Assembly: GCF_002803075.1 (NCBI RefSeq)
Contig: NZ_NNBK01000012.1
Span: 469,747 to 533,746 of the forward strand
Origin: Streptomyces sp. CB01373
GTDB taxonomy: Bacteria > Actinomycetota > Actinomycetes > Streptomycetales > Streptomycetaceae
Direction of reading: 5' to 3'
DNA: 64,000 bases
A program made the translations under genes and the position numbers. A model generated the notes under the pieces. The model ran no database searches, was not told the origin of the DNA, and saw only the letters and a list, made by a program, of their open reading frames with translations. Of the stretch, positions 7,197 to 16,147 are shown piece after piece (the first letter of the stretch is position 1; each line of letters opens with the position of its first letter).

Positions 7197-9680
7197 GTGT
7201 CCATACGCCACCGACCGAACCGAACACCATCAATCGTCCGAGGCGCGCTCGCCACGACCATGGCCCTCGCGGCCGCCGGCGGAACCCTGCCCTTCCTCCT
7301 CACCAGCGCCCATGCCGCGACGACGGCGCCCCCGACCCTGACGATCGATGCCCCGGACCGCTACCTGCCCCGCCCCTACAACCTGGAGTCGGCAGGCACC
7401 GTCGGCGACCTCAACCAGGCGCAGCTGGACAGCGACGCCTTCACGGCGTACCGCTGGAGCCCCGTCACCGGCGACCCGCAGAACGTGGGCAAGGACCCGG
7501 CCGACACCTCCGCCGAGCGCATCGGCGGCCACGCCTCCGACGTGGTCGGGGTCTACACCGTGGCGGACCGGTCGGTCGAGCTGAAGGACATGAAGGCCGG
7601 TACGTCGGCCCGGTTCACGCTCCCCGAGGGACAGACGTACCACGGCACCTTCGGCGAGACCGTGGTGACGGTGACCTGGACGGCCGGCGGTGACGTCGAC
7701 TCGCTGCATCTGCTGCGCCTGCGCGACGGACAGCTCACCGACACCCCGGTGACCGGCGAGAACGGTGTGCGCGCGGCGTCGTACAAGGTGCTCGGCGCGG
7801 ATGCCGGCCAGTTGGCGATCATCGTCTCCGGTGACCCGACGGGCGAGGTCGGGCTGGTCGACCTGGCGACCGGGGAGATCACCGGCGTACTCAAGGGCTC
7901 GTGGGTCAGCGGCTTCACCCAGGTGGTGCTCTCCGAGACGTACGCCGGGTGGTTCGATCCGGCGTACGGCGACGAGAAGGTGCACCTGCTGCGCCGGAAC
8001 GCCCTGGGCGGCGCGGAGACCACGGTCGGCGTGGCGTCGGCGTACGAGCAGCGGTCGTTCGTCGCGCTGGTGGGCGACTGGGTCGTCTCGCTGCGCCAGA
8101 CCGAGTCGTTCCGCAACAGCGACGCGCCGAAGGACCGCGGCGAGCCGCTGCTTGCCGCGCCGATCGGCGGGGGAGCGACGAGGACGCTGCTGCCGCACGG
8201 CCGCCTGGGCGGTACGTACGGGCTGAACCCGACGCCCGACGGCGGCGTCCTGGTCGCGGGCGGCAGTTCGGCGGGCGACTGGGCCGTGCGCAAGGTGAGT
8301 GTGCGGGCCGACGGCAGCCTGGGCGTGAGCGCGGTCCGGGCCGTGGCGCCGAAGCCGGGTACGTACGGAGCGGTGACGCTGGCGGCCGGGGACCTGGCGG
8401 TGCAGGAGACGGACACCAACTACCTGCCGTCGCTGTACAAGCGGCACATCGAGCTCGGTGACACCCCGTCGGCCGGAAAGCGCAGCCTGGTGGCCGAGCC
8501 GCCGCGGAGCACGGACGGCACGGGTGGCTCCGCGGGCAACGGCGCTTACGCACTGGGCGACGGCACCTTCGCCTACGCGAAGGGCCCCGGGATCGAGGTC
8601 CTTTCGAATCCCGACGACGCCGCGGTCCTCGCCGCGCCAGGCGGCGGGCAGGTCGTCGACGCCTCCGGCCGGTATGTCGTCTACGGGTACGGGTACATGT
8701 CCGGCTTCGGGCAGTACCAGCAGCACGTCATCGATCGCGAGAAGTCCGGCGACGACAAGGTGCTGCTGACACGCGCGGCCTCGGCCGCCGCCGTCTGGGG
8801 TACGACGTTCTGGACACCCGGCGACACCAAGGGCACCGTCAAGGCCACCGACCTGAAGTCGGGTACGACCGAGTCCTTCTCGCTCGGCAAGGAGTGCACG
8901 CCGACGGACCTGCAGGCCGTGGGCCGCTGGGTGTACTGGACGTGCGATGCCTACAGCGACCTCCCGGCGTCCGGCGTCTGGGACCGCACCACGCAGCGCA
9001 TGATCGATGTCCCCAAGGGCGGCAAACTCGGTGACGGCTATGTCGTTCTGCACGACGCGACCGCGGGCAAGCTCCAACTCGTCGACTTCCACACCGTCGA
9101 CAGCGTGACGACCCGTACGCTGGCGGACATCACCGGTTTCCTGGCCCCCAACTACTACGCCGTCGACAGCTTCGGCGGCGGAGTGGCCTACGTCCCAGGG
9201 CGCGGTAAGCCCGGCGCCATGCGCGCCGTCGGCTCCGGCGTGCCCACCTCTCCGCTCGCCGCGATCGAGACCCACCCCGAGACGTCCGTCGACCTGCAGT
9301 CGGCCACGGACGACCGTTGGGACGGCTCCTGGCAGTTGTCGAAGCCGGCGGCTCCGGGTACGCAGGTCGTGATCAAGGACGCGGGCGGCAAAGTCGTCCG
9401 CACACTGGACGCCGTACAGCGCGGCGCGGCGCTCACCGCGGCGTGGGACGGCAGGCGCTTGAACGGGAAACCCTCACAGAACGGGACGTACACCTGGGAG
9501 CTGACGGCGGCCCCACGGGACGGGCAGGGCGCGGAGCTGAAGCTCAGCGGCGCGATCACGGTGACGGGCGCGGGCGGCAAGGCGACACCGAACGCGTCCA
9601 ACCATCGTGCTGCCGACAGCGGTTACGGCGCGGTGCGCAGCCACGACTCGCTCGCCTCACGCAGGGAGAACGCTCTCTAG
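7197..9680 (+). CDS. Large secreted protein with C-terminal FlgD-like Ig domain
   Basis: This 827-residue protein starts at a GTG with GGAGG eight bases upstream. Residues 1-41 form a signal peptide with a twin-basic n-region and an SAHA-A cleavage site. The body (about 60-700) is a series of beta-strand repeats with GGVLVAGG and VGRWVYWTCD-like blades, suggestive of a propeller. The last about 110 residues match FlgD_ig domains (AAPGTQVVIKDAGGKVVRTL, AAWDGRRLNGKPSQNGTYTWEL). Proteins of this layout are frequent, uncharacterised extracellular proteins in streptomycetes. No peptidase or glycosidase motif was recognised. It is monocistronic and followed by a strong hairpin. Confidence 0.85.
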   Translation: MSIRHRPNRTPSIVRGALATTMALAAAGGTLPFLLTSAHAATTAPPTLTIDAPDRYLPRPYNLESAGTVGDLNQAQLDSDAFTAYRWSPVTGDPQNVGKDPADTSAERIGGHASDVVGVYTVADRSVELKDMKAGTSARFTLPEGQTYHGTFGETVVTVTWTAGGDVDSLHLLRLRDGQLTDTPVTGENGVRAASYKVLGADAGQLAIIVSGDPTGEVGLVDLATGEITGVLKGSWVSGFTQVVLSETYAGWFDPAYGDEKVHLLRRNALGGAETTVGVASAYEQRSFVALVGDWVVSLRQTESFRNSDAPKDRGEPLLAAPIGGGATRTLLPHGRLGGTYGLNPTPDGGVLVAGGSSAGDWAVRKVSVRADGSLGVSAVRAVAPKPGTYGAVTLAAGDLAVQETDTNYLPSLYKRHIELGDTPSAGKRSLVAEPPRSTDGTGGSAGNGAYALGDGTFAYAKGPGIEVLSNPDDAAVLAAPGGGQVVDASGRYVVYGYGYMSGFGQYQQHVIDREKSGDDKVLLTRAASAAAVWGTTFWTPGDTKGTVKATDLKSGTTESFSLGKECTPTDLQAVGRWVYWTCDAYSDLPASGVWDRTTQRMIDVPKGGKLGDGYVVLHDATAGKLQLVDFHTVDSVTTRTLADITGFLAPNYYAVDSFGGGVAYVPGRGKPGAMRAVGSGVPTSPLAAIETHPETSVDLQSATDDRWDGSWQLSKPAAPGTQVVIKDAGGKVVRTLDAVQRGAALTAAWDGRRLNGKPSQNGTYTWELTAAPRDGQGAELKLSGAITVTGAGGKATPNASNHRAADSGYGAVRSHDSLASRRENAL

Positions 9681-9801
9681 CGAACTGGGTCACCGTTCGG
9701 CGTACCCGACGTCGGCAGGCCCGTACTTCCGGGCACCGGATCGCTCCGTCGCATACGGCGCTGCCCCGCCCGGTGCGCGAGTCCTGATCCGACATCCGGC
9801 G

Positions 9802-9838
9802 CGGCCGTGTCACCGATACCCGATCGGTGACACGGCCG
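9802..9838. terminator. Strong hairpin terminator
   Basis: A perfect 16-bp inverted repeat (arm CGGCCGTGTCACCGAT at 9802-9817, partner 9823-9838) with a 5-base loop lies 120 bp downstream of the secreted-protein gene. Apart from this hairpin and the endonuclease remnant, the 9681-10213 gap shows nothing coding. Confidence 0.85.
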
Positions 9839-9881
9839 TGTGCGGCGTTGCTCGGGAGACACGAATCGCCAGGGCCGTTGA

Positions 9882-9953
9882 ACCTGTGTTCCGGCAGGCA
9901 ACGTCCGGAACCCGTTCATCGATCACCCGGAGCGGATCGAGGCGATCTGGTAG
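9882..9953 (+). pseudogene. C-terminal remnant of an endonuclease I-family protein
   Basis: A short frame ends at a TAG (9951-9953) and encodes AGNVRNPFIDHPERIEAIW. The NPFIDHPE block is the characteristic C-terminal signature of EndA-type endonuclease I nucleases. A stop codon immediately upstream (9879-9881) and the absence of the His-metal-finger domain show it is only a relic. Confidence 0.5.
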
Positions 9954-10213
9954 CAGTCACGTTCCGCGGTGCCCGGCGACACCGCACCGGGCCCCACAGG
10001 AACGCGCTGTACCCGACCGCTGGTGACGGGGTGTCGGATACGCGTTCAGGCGCCCGCCCCGTGGATTGCGACGTGCGGGGTCGGGGCTCCCTCCGTTTCC
10101 TGCAGGGCGGGGTTCCTCCCCGGTGCGCGGTGGTAGGACAGGGCTGTAATCGGCACTGCGGACAGCGGCCGGAGTGCGGGCCGAACGTGGGAACCACGAA
10201 GGGGGAGTTGGGT

Positions 10214-10999
10214 ATGGCGGCAGAGAACATCGACGATGTCGTGGACAGGCTTGCCGGGATCGTGCGGGAGGCAAGCCGCGCCGGTGACCGGGTCGGGTAC
10301 TTCGCGGCGCTGTACCGACAGGTGACCGTTGAGGTCCGCACGGCCATCCACGGTGGGCTGTTCGAAGACGGCCCCCGAATGGACCGTTTCGACACGCTCT
10401 TCGGCAACCGCTACTTCGACGCGTACGACGCCTGGCGTCGTGACCGGAGCGGGCCGCGTTGCTGGCGCGAGACGTTCGGGCTGCTCGACGAAGCCGACAC
10501 CATCATTGTCCAGCACCTGGTACTCGGCGTGAACGCGCACATCAACCTCGACCTGGCCATCGCCGCCGCGCGGACCAGCCCGGGCAAGGCCATCCACGCG
10601 TTGCGGCGCGACTTTCTGCTGATCAACGACATCCTTGCGCGGGTGGTGTTGGCGGTGCAGGACTCGGTCGGCGCCCTGTCGCCGTTCCTGTCGCTGCTGG
10701 ATCGGGTCGGAGCCCGCACCGACGAGCGGATCCTCGACTTCAGTGTCCGTCAGTCCCGCGAGGAGGCGTGGTACAACGCCGTCCTGCTTGCCGGCCAGAA
10801 CGAAGAGGAACGCGAGGCCACCATCCAGCGGCTCGACATCCGGGCCGCCGTGCTCGCACGGTTGATAGCGCGACCGGGCGGCCTCGTCCGGCCGGCCCTG
10901 CAGCTGATCCGGCGCACCGAGAGTGGTGACGTGCCGGCCGTCATCACTCATCTGGACAACGCCATGGAGCGACCCTCCGCCCGGCAGGGGACGGGGTGA
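10214..10999 (+). CDS. DUF5995 family protein
   Basis: This 261-residue, mostly helical protein starts at an ATG with a GGGGGAG ribosome site. It carries the DUF5995 hallmark GVNAHINLDLAIAAA and the preceding DRF-LFGNRYFDAYDAWR. No signal peptide or transmembrane segment is present. The conserved histidine and aspartate in NAHINLD may be a metal or substrate site, but I know of no assigned reaction. It stands alone, between two hairpins. The family is common in actinobacteria, so I treat the gene as intact and chromosomal rather than part of the downstream defence genes. Confidence 0.85.
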   Translation: MAAENIDDVVDRLAGIVREASRAGDRVGYFAALYRQVTVEVRTAIHGGLFEDGPRMDRFDTLFGNRYFDAYDAWRRDRSGPRCWRETFGLLDEADTIIVQHLVLGVNAHINLDLAIAAARTSPGKAIHALRRDFLLINDILARVVLAVQDSVGALSPFLSLLDRVGARTDERILDFSVRQSREEAWYNAVLLAGQNEEEREATIQRLDIRAAVLARLIARPGGLVRPALQLIRRTESGDVPAVITHLDNAMERPSARQGTG

Positions 11000-11122
11000 G
11001 GCCCGGCGGACTGACCGTCCGGCATCTGGCTGGAGCCGGTGCCGAACACCTGCTCACCTAGTGTCAGAACGAGCCTCAGCTGTCGCTCGACGACGATTCA
11101 GCAGGCCCACGTGAGGACGATT

Positions 11123-11144
11123 CCGGGGGACCACGGTCCCCCGG
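11123..11144. terminator. Hairpin terminator
   Basis: A perfect 10-bp stem (CCGGGGGACC / GGTCCCCCGG) with a 2-base loop lies between the DUF5995 gene and the methyltransferase fragment. Confidence 0.7.
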
Positions 11145-11184
11145 GGCGTCGGCGGTCACGCTCCCGCGGCCTGCCGCACCGGAG

Positions 11185-11380
11185 TTACTCCGGACCGTTC
11201 TGCCAGAAGTAGACGTACGTGTTCTTGAGCGCGTGCTCGTAGCGGCCGTTTCCGGGATGGCGGAAGTCGTCCAGCGGCGGGCGACCCTGGCCCTTCACAC
11301 GCTTCTCGATCCAGCCGCCGCGGTTCTCGGCCTTGTCGTCGTACGGCGGGTCGCACATCACCACGGTGACGGGGACGTTC
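11185..11380 (-). pseudogene. Internal fragment of a type ISP-like methyltransferase
   Basis: This about 196-bp piece reads, in one frame, through the motif IV region found intact at 18233-18408 in the R-M gene (DDKAENRGGWIEKR, GRPPLDDFRHPGNGRYEHAL), then diverges after YFW and stops at 11185. It is close to the intact copy at DNA level over about 176 bp but is not a recent copy: codons differ, and the catalytic NPPY is DPPY here. It begins four bases after the stop codon of the PIN-like gene and is in another frame. It is therefore a relic of a second, lost R-M gene whose remainder was replaced. Confidence 0.9.
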
Positions 11381-11383
11381 CGG

Positions 11384-12787
11384 TTAGCGCTGGTCGAGCT
11401 CTACGCTTTTTGCTGCGTCATCCATGTCCGCTTCGCTGCCAGTCGAGTCACCCGGTCCTCGACGTGGCGTAAGTAGCTCGATGACCATGGGAACCACCTC
11501 GTCGGGGATCCGGAAACCCGACGCCCATGAGGGTTCTGCCGCCGAACCATAGATGGTGCGCAACAAGAAGGGCTCTTCTCCGTTGAGCACGCCGGTCTCC
11601 TTGAGCTCCCGCGCCACGGTGCTGATGGGGCGGGTGAAGCCCTTGAGCTGGCGATCCTCCGCGTAGCCGGCCAGCTTGTAGACGGTCGCTCTGTCGACGA
11701 AGCCACCGTTTTCCGCTGCCGCCTTAATCACCTTGACGCGCGAGGGGGAACGCGTCGTCAACTGGAGGAGGAACTGGAACAGGGACTGCTTGGTCCAGCC
11801 GGCGGCGGGAACGTCGTCCTCGCCATTCGCATCGCGCAGCTGCTCCAAGTCGTCTACGGAGTCCCGGTCCACGTGCAACCCTTCGAGCAGTTGCTCGGCC
11901 CAGGTGAGGAGCTCGGCGGGCGTGAGCATGTAAAGGTGTGCACCGGTTTGCTCTCGCAGCTCCACGATGAGCTCGGCCCTCGGCCGGGCCTGAATGTCCA
12001 CGTCGCGTGGCTGCCACCAGTCCTTCTTGACATCTCCGGTCACCAGCAGCACATCGCCGTCGCGCTGCGCTGCCTCCTTCAGCAGCTGTACCCAGAGCAG
12101 ATAGTCGCCGGCAGCCTGCTCCGGTGGCTTGTTCCTGAAGTCCTCGTATCCTGGCGGAATTTCGTCATCGGCGCGTTTCGCAGCTTCCTGGACCGCCTTG
12201 TCGTACTCGTCCACCGGCAGCGGGTCGCCGATGCGTCCGCGCAGGAGCGGTTCCAGCTCGGTGAGGACCGGGTCAGTGTGCGTCTCGGCCGTGCCCTCGA
12301 GCGCATCCCGCTCGGCCTGCCCCTCGATGACCTCGCGTAGCAAGTCCATGGACTGGGTGAGGACCTCCAGCCCTTCACGGATCTGCCGGGTGACGTCCTC
12401 GTCCTCCTTCAGGCGCACGTCCTTCATCCACCGCTCGACGGCATCCTGTGCCGACCTGCGCGCCTTGTCGAGAGCGGCCGACGTTTCCTTTGCCTTGGTG
12501 CTGTGGTGGTGGCGGACAGACTTCTGTTCGCGGTTGCGCCAAAACTCGGTCAGTACCTGGTGGGGCACCCACAAGCGGTCTCGCAGCTTGGTGAGCACAG
12601 CCAGGGTGTCCTGACGCGTACGCTCGTTGGACCGGTAGAGGTTGAGCAGGACGTTGGTATCGAGAACTACCATCCCGGACGTGAAGAGGCGCTCGTAATC
12701 CTCTTTGAGAGGGGTTCGATGGGCCCCGTCGCAGTCGTAGATCCCCCGCGCGCCGCTGTTCCCGGGCGGCACATCCTTGAACGCCAT
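11384..12787 (-). CDS. PIN-like nuclease (PIN_8/DUF4935 type) with C-terminal helical domain
   Basis: This is a protein of about 467 residues. The N-terminal PIN-like domain carries the acidic positions of the family: VVLDTNVLLNLYR (first Asp), LTEFWRNRE (Glu) and DVLLVTGDVKKDWW (late Asp pair). Between them lies a long charged helical insert with a coiled-coil look. The C-terminal about 130 residues (TTRSPSRVKVIKAAAENGGFVDRATVYKLAGY) look like a winged-helix or helical domain. PIN_8 proteins are predicted metal-dependent RNases found in defence islands and toxin-like contexts. There is no adjacent antitoxin gene. The ATG at 12787 has GGGGAG 8 bases upstream. The gene directly abuts the methyltransferase relic, which suggests it arrived by recombination into an R-M locus. 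Confidence 0.85.
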   Translation of the reverse strand: MAFKDVPPGNSGARGIYDCDGAHRTPLKEDYERLFTSGMVVLDTNVLLNLYRSNERTRQDTLAVLTKLRDRLWVPHQVLTEFWRNREQKSVRHHHSTKAKETSAALDKARRSAQDAVERWMKDVRLKEDEDVTRQIREGLEVLTQSMDLLREVIEGQAERDALEGTAETHTDPVLTELEPLLRGRIGDPLPVDEYDKAVQEAAKRADDEIPPGYEDFRNKPPEQAAGDYLLWVQLLKEAAQRDGDVLLVTGDVKKDWWQPRDVDIQARPRAELIVELREQTGAHLYMLTPAELLTWAEQLLEGLHVDRDSVDDLEQLRDANGEDDVPAAGWTKQSLFQFLLQLTTRSPSRVKVIKAAAENGGFVDRATVYKLAGYAEDRQLKGFTRPISTVARELKETGVLNGEEPFLLRTIYGSAAEPSWASGFRIPDEVVPMVIELLTPRRGPGDSTGSEADMDDAAKSVELDQR

Positions 12788-12967
12788 CCGCTCGGCTCCC
12801 CACTTCCGGAACCCGACCAATGAGCCCCGGAGACACGAGGGTATGGTTCCAGGCCCTAATTCCGTAGGTGAGACCCTTCTCGGCCAACTCCCGGAGTTAC
12901 TGAGTCGCAGGGAGCCATGGGCAGCGACCTCGAAGGATCAGGTGGGTCGGTGAGACAGGGACGTGCT

Positions 12968-13399
12968 TTAGTCGACGGCGCTTGGCGGTAGGCCTGACGC
13001 GTGCGCCAGGTCCGGAGCGGGGAAGAGCAGGGCGCGGGCGAGGGCGGAGGTCACCTGGGCGGCGCAGCCGGGGAGCTGTCGGGCGGCCCACGCGGCGGCA
13101 AGGCGGACGAAGCCGGCCAGTTTGTGCTCCGCTCCGGTGAGCAGGCGCCGCAGTTCGTCGGTGGGAAGTTCGATCACGGGGCTGCCGTCCCGGTCGGCGT
13201 CCACAGTCAGGCGGATGACGTCGCCGTGTCGTTCGGCGAGGGGGGATGGGGTGTGGCCGTAGGAGGCCCGGCCGTCTCCGCCGAGGGCGTCGAGCCAGTC
13301 GCCGCGTTCTTCGAGGACGTTGCAGCAGCTCGGCAGTTCTGCCGAGTCCTCGCCCGAGGCCTGCTGTTCCTCTCCTGCCGTGTCGTCGTCAGAGCCCAA
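12968..13399 (-). CDS. Conserved Streptomyces-type hypothetical protein, start uncertain
   Basis: The C-terminal about 110 residues look like a real protein: ERGDWLDALGGDGRASYGH, then LTVDADRDGSPVIELPTDEL and an alpha-helical tail (LAAAWAARQLPG). I recall similar short proteins in Streptomyces but no function. The 5' end is unclear. A TTG at 13399 is the nearest candidate, the frame continues upstream without a convincing ribosome site, and the upstream portion is cysteine-rich and unlike a protein N-terminus. The gene may be 5'-degraded. Confidence 0.45.
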   Translation of the reverse strand: MGSDDDTAGEEQQASGEDSAELPSCCNVLEERGDWLDALGGDGRASYGHTPSPLAERHGDVIRLTVDADRDGSPVIELPTDELRRLLTGAEHKLAGFVRLAAAWAARQLPGCAAQVTSALARALLFPAPDLAHASGLPPSAVD

Positions 13400-13616
13400 G
13401 TGCCCCGCGCACGAAGGGGCAGGGGTGAACGCCAGATTTTCAGCGAGGGTTGTGAACTCAGTGCACGGACTGCATACTGGGTCGGCAGGTGCCGCCGAGC
13501 GATATCCGATTCGCCACCGGTGGAGCACCTTGCCGGGCTTGACCGGCGGGCAACGGGCCGCGCCCGTGTCCGCACGACGGGCCACTCTCATCTTGCGACG
13601 TCCCCGGGGGTTCACC

Positions 13617-14270
13617 ATGCGCTTCACACGCACATCCGCAGCCACGGCGCTGCTGCTCGCCGCGCTCACTGCCTGCGGCCCGACCACTGACACCGGTACG
13701 GGCGACGCCACGTCCACCGCCCCGTCGACTCCCAAGGCACCGGATACCGCCACCGTCGAGACGACCGAGGAACCGTCGGTCGACACCGAGTCCACCGCAG
13801 CCCTGCCGGACATGGTCGGCAAGGGGCTGCAGAGTGCCCAGGACGAGGCGCAGGGCGCCGGCTTCTACCACCTCACGTCGCACGACGCGCTCGGCCGGGG
13901 TCGCAACCAGATCCTCGACCGGGGCTGGAAGGTCTGCGCCCAGACCCCCGCGCCCGGCACGCACTCGACGGACACGAGGGTCGACTTCAGTACCGTCAAG
14001 CTCAAGGAGAGCTGTCCCGCGGGTGGTGGCGAGGCCGAGCCCGAGAAGGCCGGCTCCACCATGCCGAACTTCGTGGGGAAGGCCGTCAAGGTCGCCCGCC
14101 AAGCGCTCGACAGCTCCACCAGCATCACCGTCGACGATGTGTCCGGCCAGGGCCGTATGGTGCTCATCGAGTCGAACTGGAAGGTCTGCACGACCGACCC
14201 GGCGGCTGGGGAGGAACTCGTCGGACAGCCGGTGACGATCGGGGCCGTCAAGTTCGGCGAGAGTTGCTGA
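13617..14270 (+). CDS. PASTA-domain lipoprotein (paralogue at 56229)
   Basis: This 217-residue lipoprotein has the lipobox LTAC at residues 17-20, then a Thr/Pro/Asp-rich linker and two PASTA repeats (LPDMVGKGLQSAQDEAQGAG and MPNFVGKAVKVARQALDS), each ending with WKVC...G and F-TVKL/GAVKFGE-SC. PASTA domains bind muropeptides or beta-lactam-like ligands, usually on Ser/Thr kinases. Free lipoproteins like this are probably surface-exposed cell-wall sensors or anchors. The gene is closely similar in layout and motifs to the lipoprotein gene at 56229-56876, so the window holds two paralogues, one on each side of the defence island. Confidence 0.88.
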   Translation: MRFTRTSAATALLLAALTACGPTTDTGTGDATSTAPSTPKAPDTATVETTEEPSVDTESTAALPDMVGKGLQSAQDEAQGAGFYHLTSHDALGRGRNQILDRGWKVCAQTPAPGTHSTDTRVDFSTVKLKESCPAGGGEAEPEKAGSTMPNFVGKAVKVARQALDSSTSITVDDVSGQGRMVLIESNWKVCTTDPAAGEELVGQPVTIGAVKFGESC

Positions 14271-14730
14271 CACCGGCGGCCTCCAGCGTCCGCCTCAGAG
14301 GCTCACCCACTCCGTAGTCCTGGCGCGTACCTCCTCTCTGCCCCTGCCCGACGAAGACTCCACAGCCGCTCGGTGACCTGACTTGCTCAGGACAAGCTGC
14401 GCGGTCCACCGTGCGACGACCGGGCACAACCGATACCCCCTCGAAGCTGGAACGGCAGGCTCTTCTGGCGAACGCCGCCGATCTTGTCGCCGAACTGAGC
14501 TCGGAAACCCTTGAGTTGGCGGCGGTTAAGGTCACGTTCTGGCGACCTGTCCGACGTGCGGGCCGACCAGGAGGCACACGGGGCGCGGAGGTCGCCCGTG
14601 GGCCGCGCGCGGTGGGGATCATGGTGCGCCTGAGTGCCACTACGCGCTCCCTTGCGAGGGAATGCCGGAAATGCCCGCCGGGCAGTGACTCAGGCGTAAC
14701 TGAAACGCTCAGGAAAAGGAGCCACTGCTC
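14271..14730. other. 460-bp gap without a supported gene
   Basis: A plus-strand open frame of about 107 residues (14411-14734) begins TDTPSKLERQALLANAADL but has no recognisable domain, its second half is Arg/Gly-rich noise, and it overlaps the ribosome site of the next gene. I see only the promoter region of the secreted-protein gene at 14731. Confidence 0.5.
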
Positions 14731-15237
14731 ATGAGGTCACGTACGGCCCGTCCCGCCGCACTCGCCGCTTCGACCGCACTGCTCGCCGGAGGCCTGCTGG
14801 CGGCGACCGTACCCGCCGCCACCGCCGCACCCGCGAAGTACTCGCACGCGGCCGCCGCGCAGCAGTTGAAGGGGGCGGGCGTCACCTGGACCTCGTCGGG
14901 CGGGTGCAGCGACCGGAACAACGGCAGGTGCACATCCTTCGAGCAGGTCAACAAGAGCACGGTCGCAGGAGTGCTCGACTTCAAGCAGGCGAGCAAGTGC
15001 GCCGTGGCCCTCACTGGCGGCACGGAGAAGGGGCACGCCTCCGGCACCTACAGCCACTGGAACGGCTACAAGGTCGACATCAAGCTGACGTCGTGCGTGA
15101 ACTCGTACATCACCCGCACGTTCCGCTACGTGGGCGAGCGCGGTGACCGTGCGAAGCAGTACAAGGCCCCGTCGGGGAACATCTACGCCCTCGAGGGTTC
15201 GCACTGGGACGTCACCTACTACCGCGGCAGCCGCTGA
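14731..15237 (+). CDS. Small secreted M15-like metallopeptidase-fold protein
   Basis: This 168-residue protein has a Sec signal peptide (RPAALAASTALLAGGLLA, cleavage near ATAA). The mature domain has four cysteines and the pattern HASGTYSHWNGYKVDI ... EGSHWDVTYY. Its spaced His, Asp and Glu-x-x-His match the zinc-binding layout of peptidase M15 (SxHxxGxxxD and E-x-x-H). M15 enzymes are D-Ala-D-Ala or L,D carboxypeptidases that act on cell-wall peptides. The domain is shorter than characterised members, so it could be a minimal hydrolase or a structural relative. AAGGAG precedes the ATG. A hairpin follows. Confidence 0.75.
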   Translation: MRSRTARPAALAASTALLAGGLLAATVPAATAAPAKYSHAAAAQQLKGAGVTWTSSGGCSDRNNGRCTSFEQVNKSTVAGVLDFKQASKCAVALTGGTEKGHASGTYSHWNGYKVDIKLTSCVNSYITRTFRYVGERGDRAKQYKAPSGNIYALEGSHWDVTYYRGSR

Positions 15238-15244
15238 CGCGGAG

Positions 15245-15278
15245 CGGTGGCGGAGCCGGCACGACGGTTCCGCCACCG
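15245..15278. terminator. Hairpin terminator
   Basis: A perfect 10-bp stem (CGGTGGCGGA / TCCGCCACCG) with a 14-base loop lies just after the M15-like gene. Confidence 0.75.
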
Positions 15279-15526
15279 TCGGTGCCGACGCGTCGCAAGT
15301 TCATGCTCCGTTCCCGTCGACGGTCAGTCAGCCGCCCACGTTCTTTTGTGAGTGCGCCTATTGTGAGCTCTGGGCACGGGGCGCATGCTGGGCTGCGTCA
15401 GCGTCACGTGTGCCGGACTGGCCGTAACGCTGACGGCCGAATCCGGGCGATGAGCGGCAGTGGACCGCGCAACCGCGTCCCCCCTCGCGGAAGAGTGCCA
15501 GGCCGGACGCGGCGACGCGTGGTGCT

Positions 15527-15990
15527 TCATCGCAGCCGTTTGCCGTGTCGGAACAACGCGGCCTCGACCTGGTCCGGCAGGACGTCCACCCGGTGTGCGT
15601 GGTCATGGGCGAGGGACAGGTACCGCTCGTACCGGGGCGTCGTCTAGCCGCCACCCGGCCACTTCACGTCGGCGTCCGCGGACCGCAACGCGTGTGCGAC
15701 GACACTGTCCAGGATCAGCGGACGGAACGGTCCGACGGGTCGCTCGTGACCGGCGAAGTACAGCACCTTGGTGAAGAACGCCGGTCCGAGGTACTTGATC
15801 CACTGGTCGTTGTTGAAAGCGAAGTGCGCTGCCGGTGGCTCCTTGCTCCCGGAGTGCGGCGAGAGCAGCGTTCAGGCGCGCGTCGATGTCCTGTGCCGAG
15901 GACTCCCCGAAGACGCGGGCGTGCCGGGCGACCGCGGCCTGGCGGACCCTGTCCGTCCTGCTCCACGCGGGCGTCCGCTTCCATAAGAGC
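15527..15990 (-). pseudogene. OGG-fold 8-oxoguanine glycosylase-like protein, inactivated
   Basis: The reverse strand encodes a well-conserved block, FAFNNDQWIKYLGP then FFTKVLYFAGHE and PLILDSVVAHALR, typical of OGG-fold proteins found beside actinobacterial defence genes. It is broken by an in-frame TAG at 15644-15646. After this stop the same frame continues with the expected C-terminus (RYERYLSLAHDHA ... VEAALFRHGK) to a TGA at 15527. Upstream, near 15870, the frame shifts: the preceding segment (ESSAQDIDARLNA) is in another frame. At least two lesions therefore separate it from a functional gene. Intact relatives are thought to recognise or cleave modified bases. Confidence 0.75.
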
Positions 15991-16147
15991 TGTTGCGGCG
16001 GGCCCGGATATCGCCCGCGCAGTCTCCGTGAGGTCCGCGAGCGGGTGACGTACGCCCGGCGCAGCGGTGAGCCGGCCATCAAGGCGCTCGTACGATCCGA
16101 GGTGCCGTGACTCCAACGGGACATGCGGTGCGCGCCATACTGAAACC

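Noticed and set aside
14411..14734. A 107-residue frame upstream of the M15-like gene
   Set aside because: There is no domain, the C-terminal half is biased, and it overlaps the ribosome site of the next gene. It may be a relic but cannot be supported.
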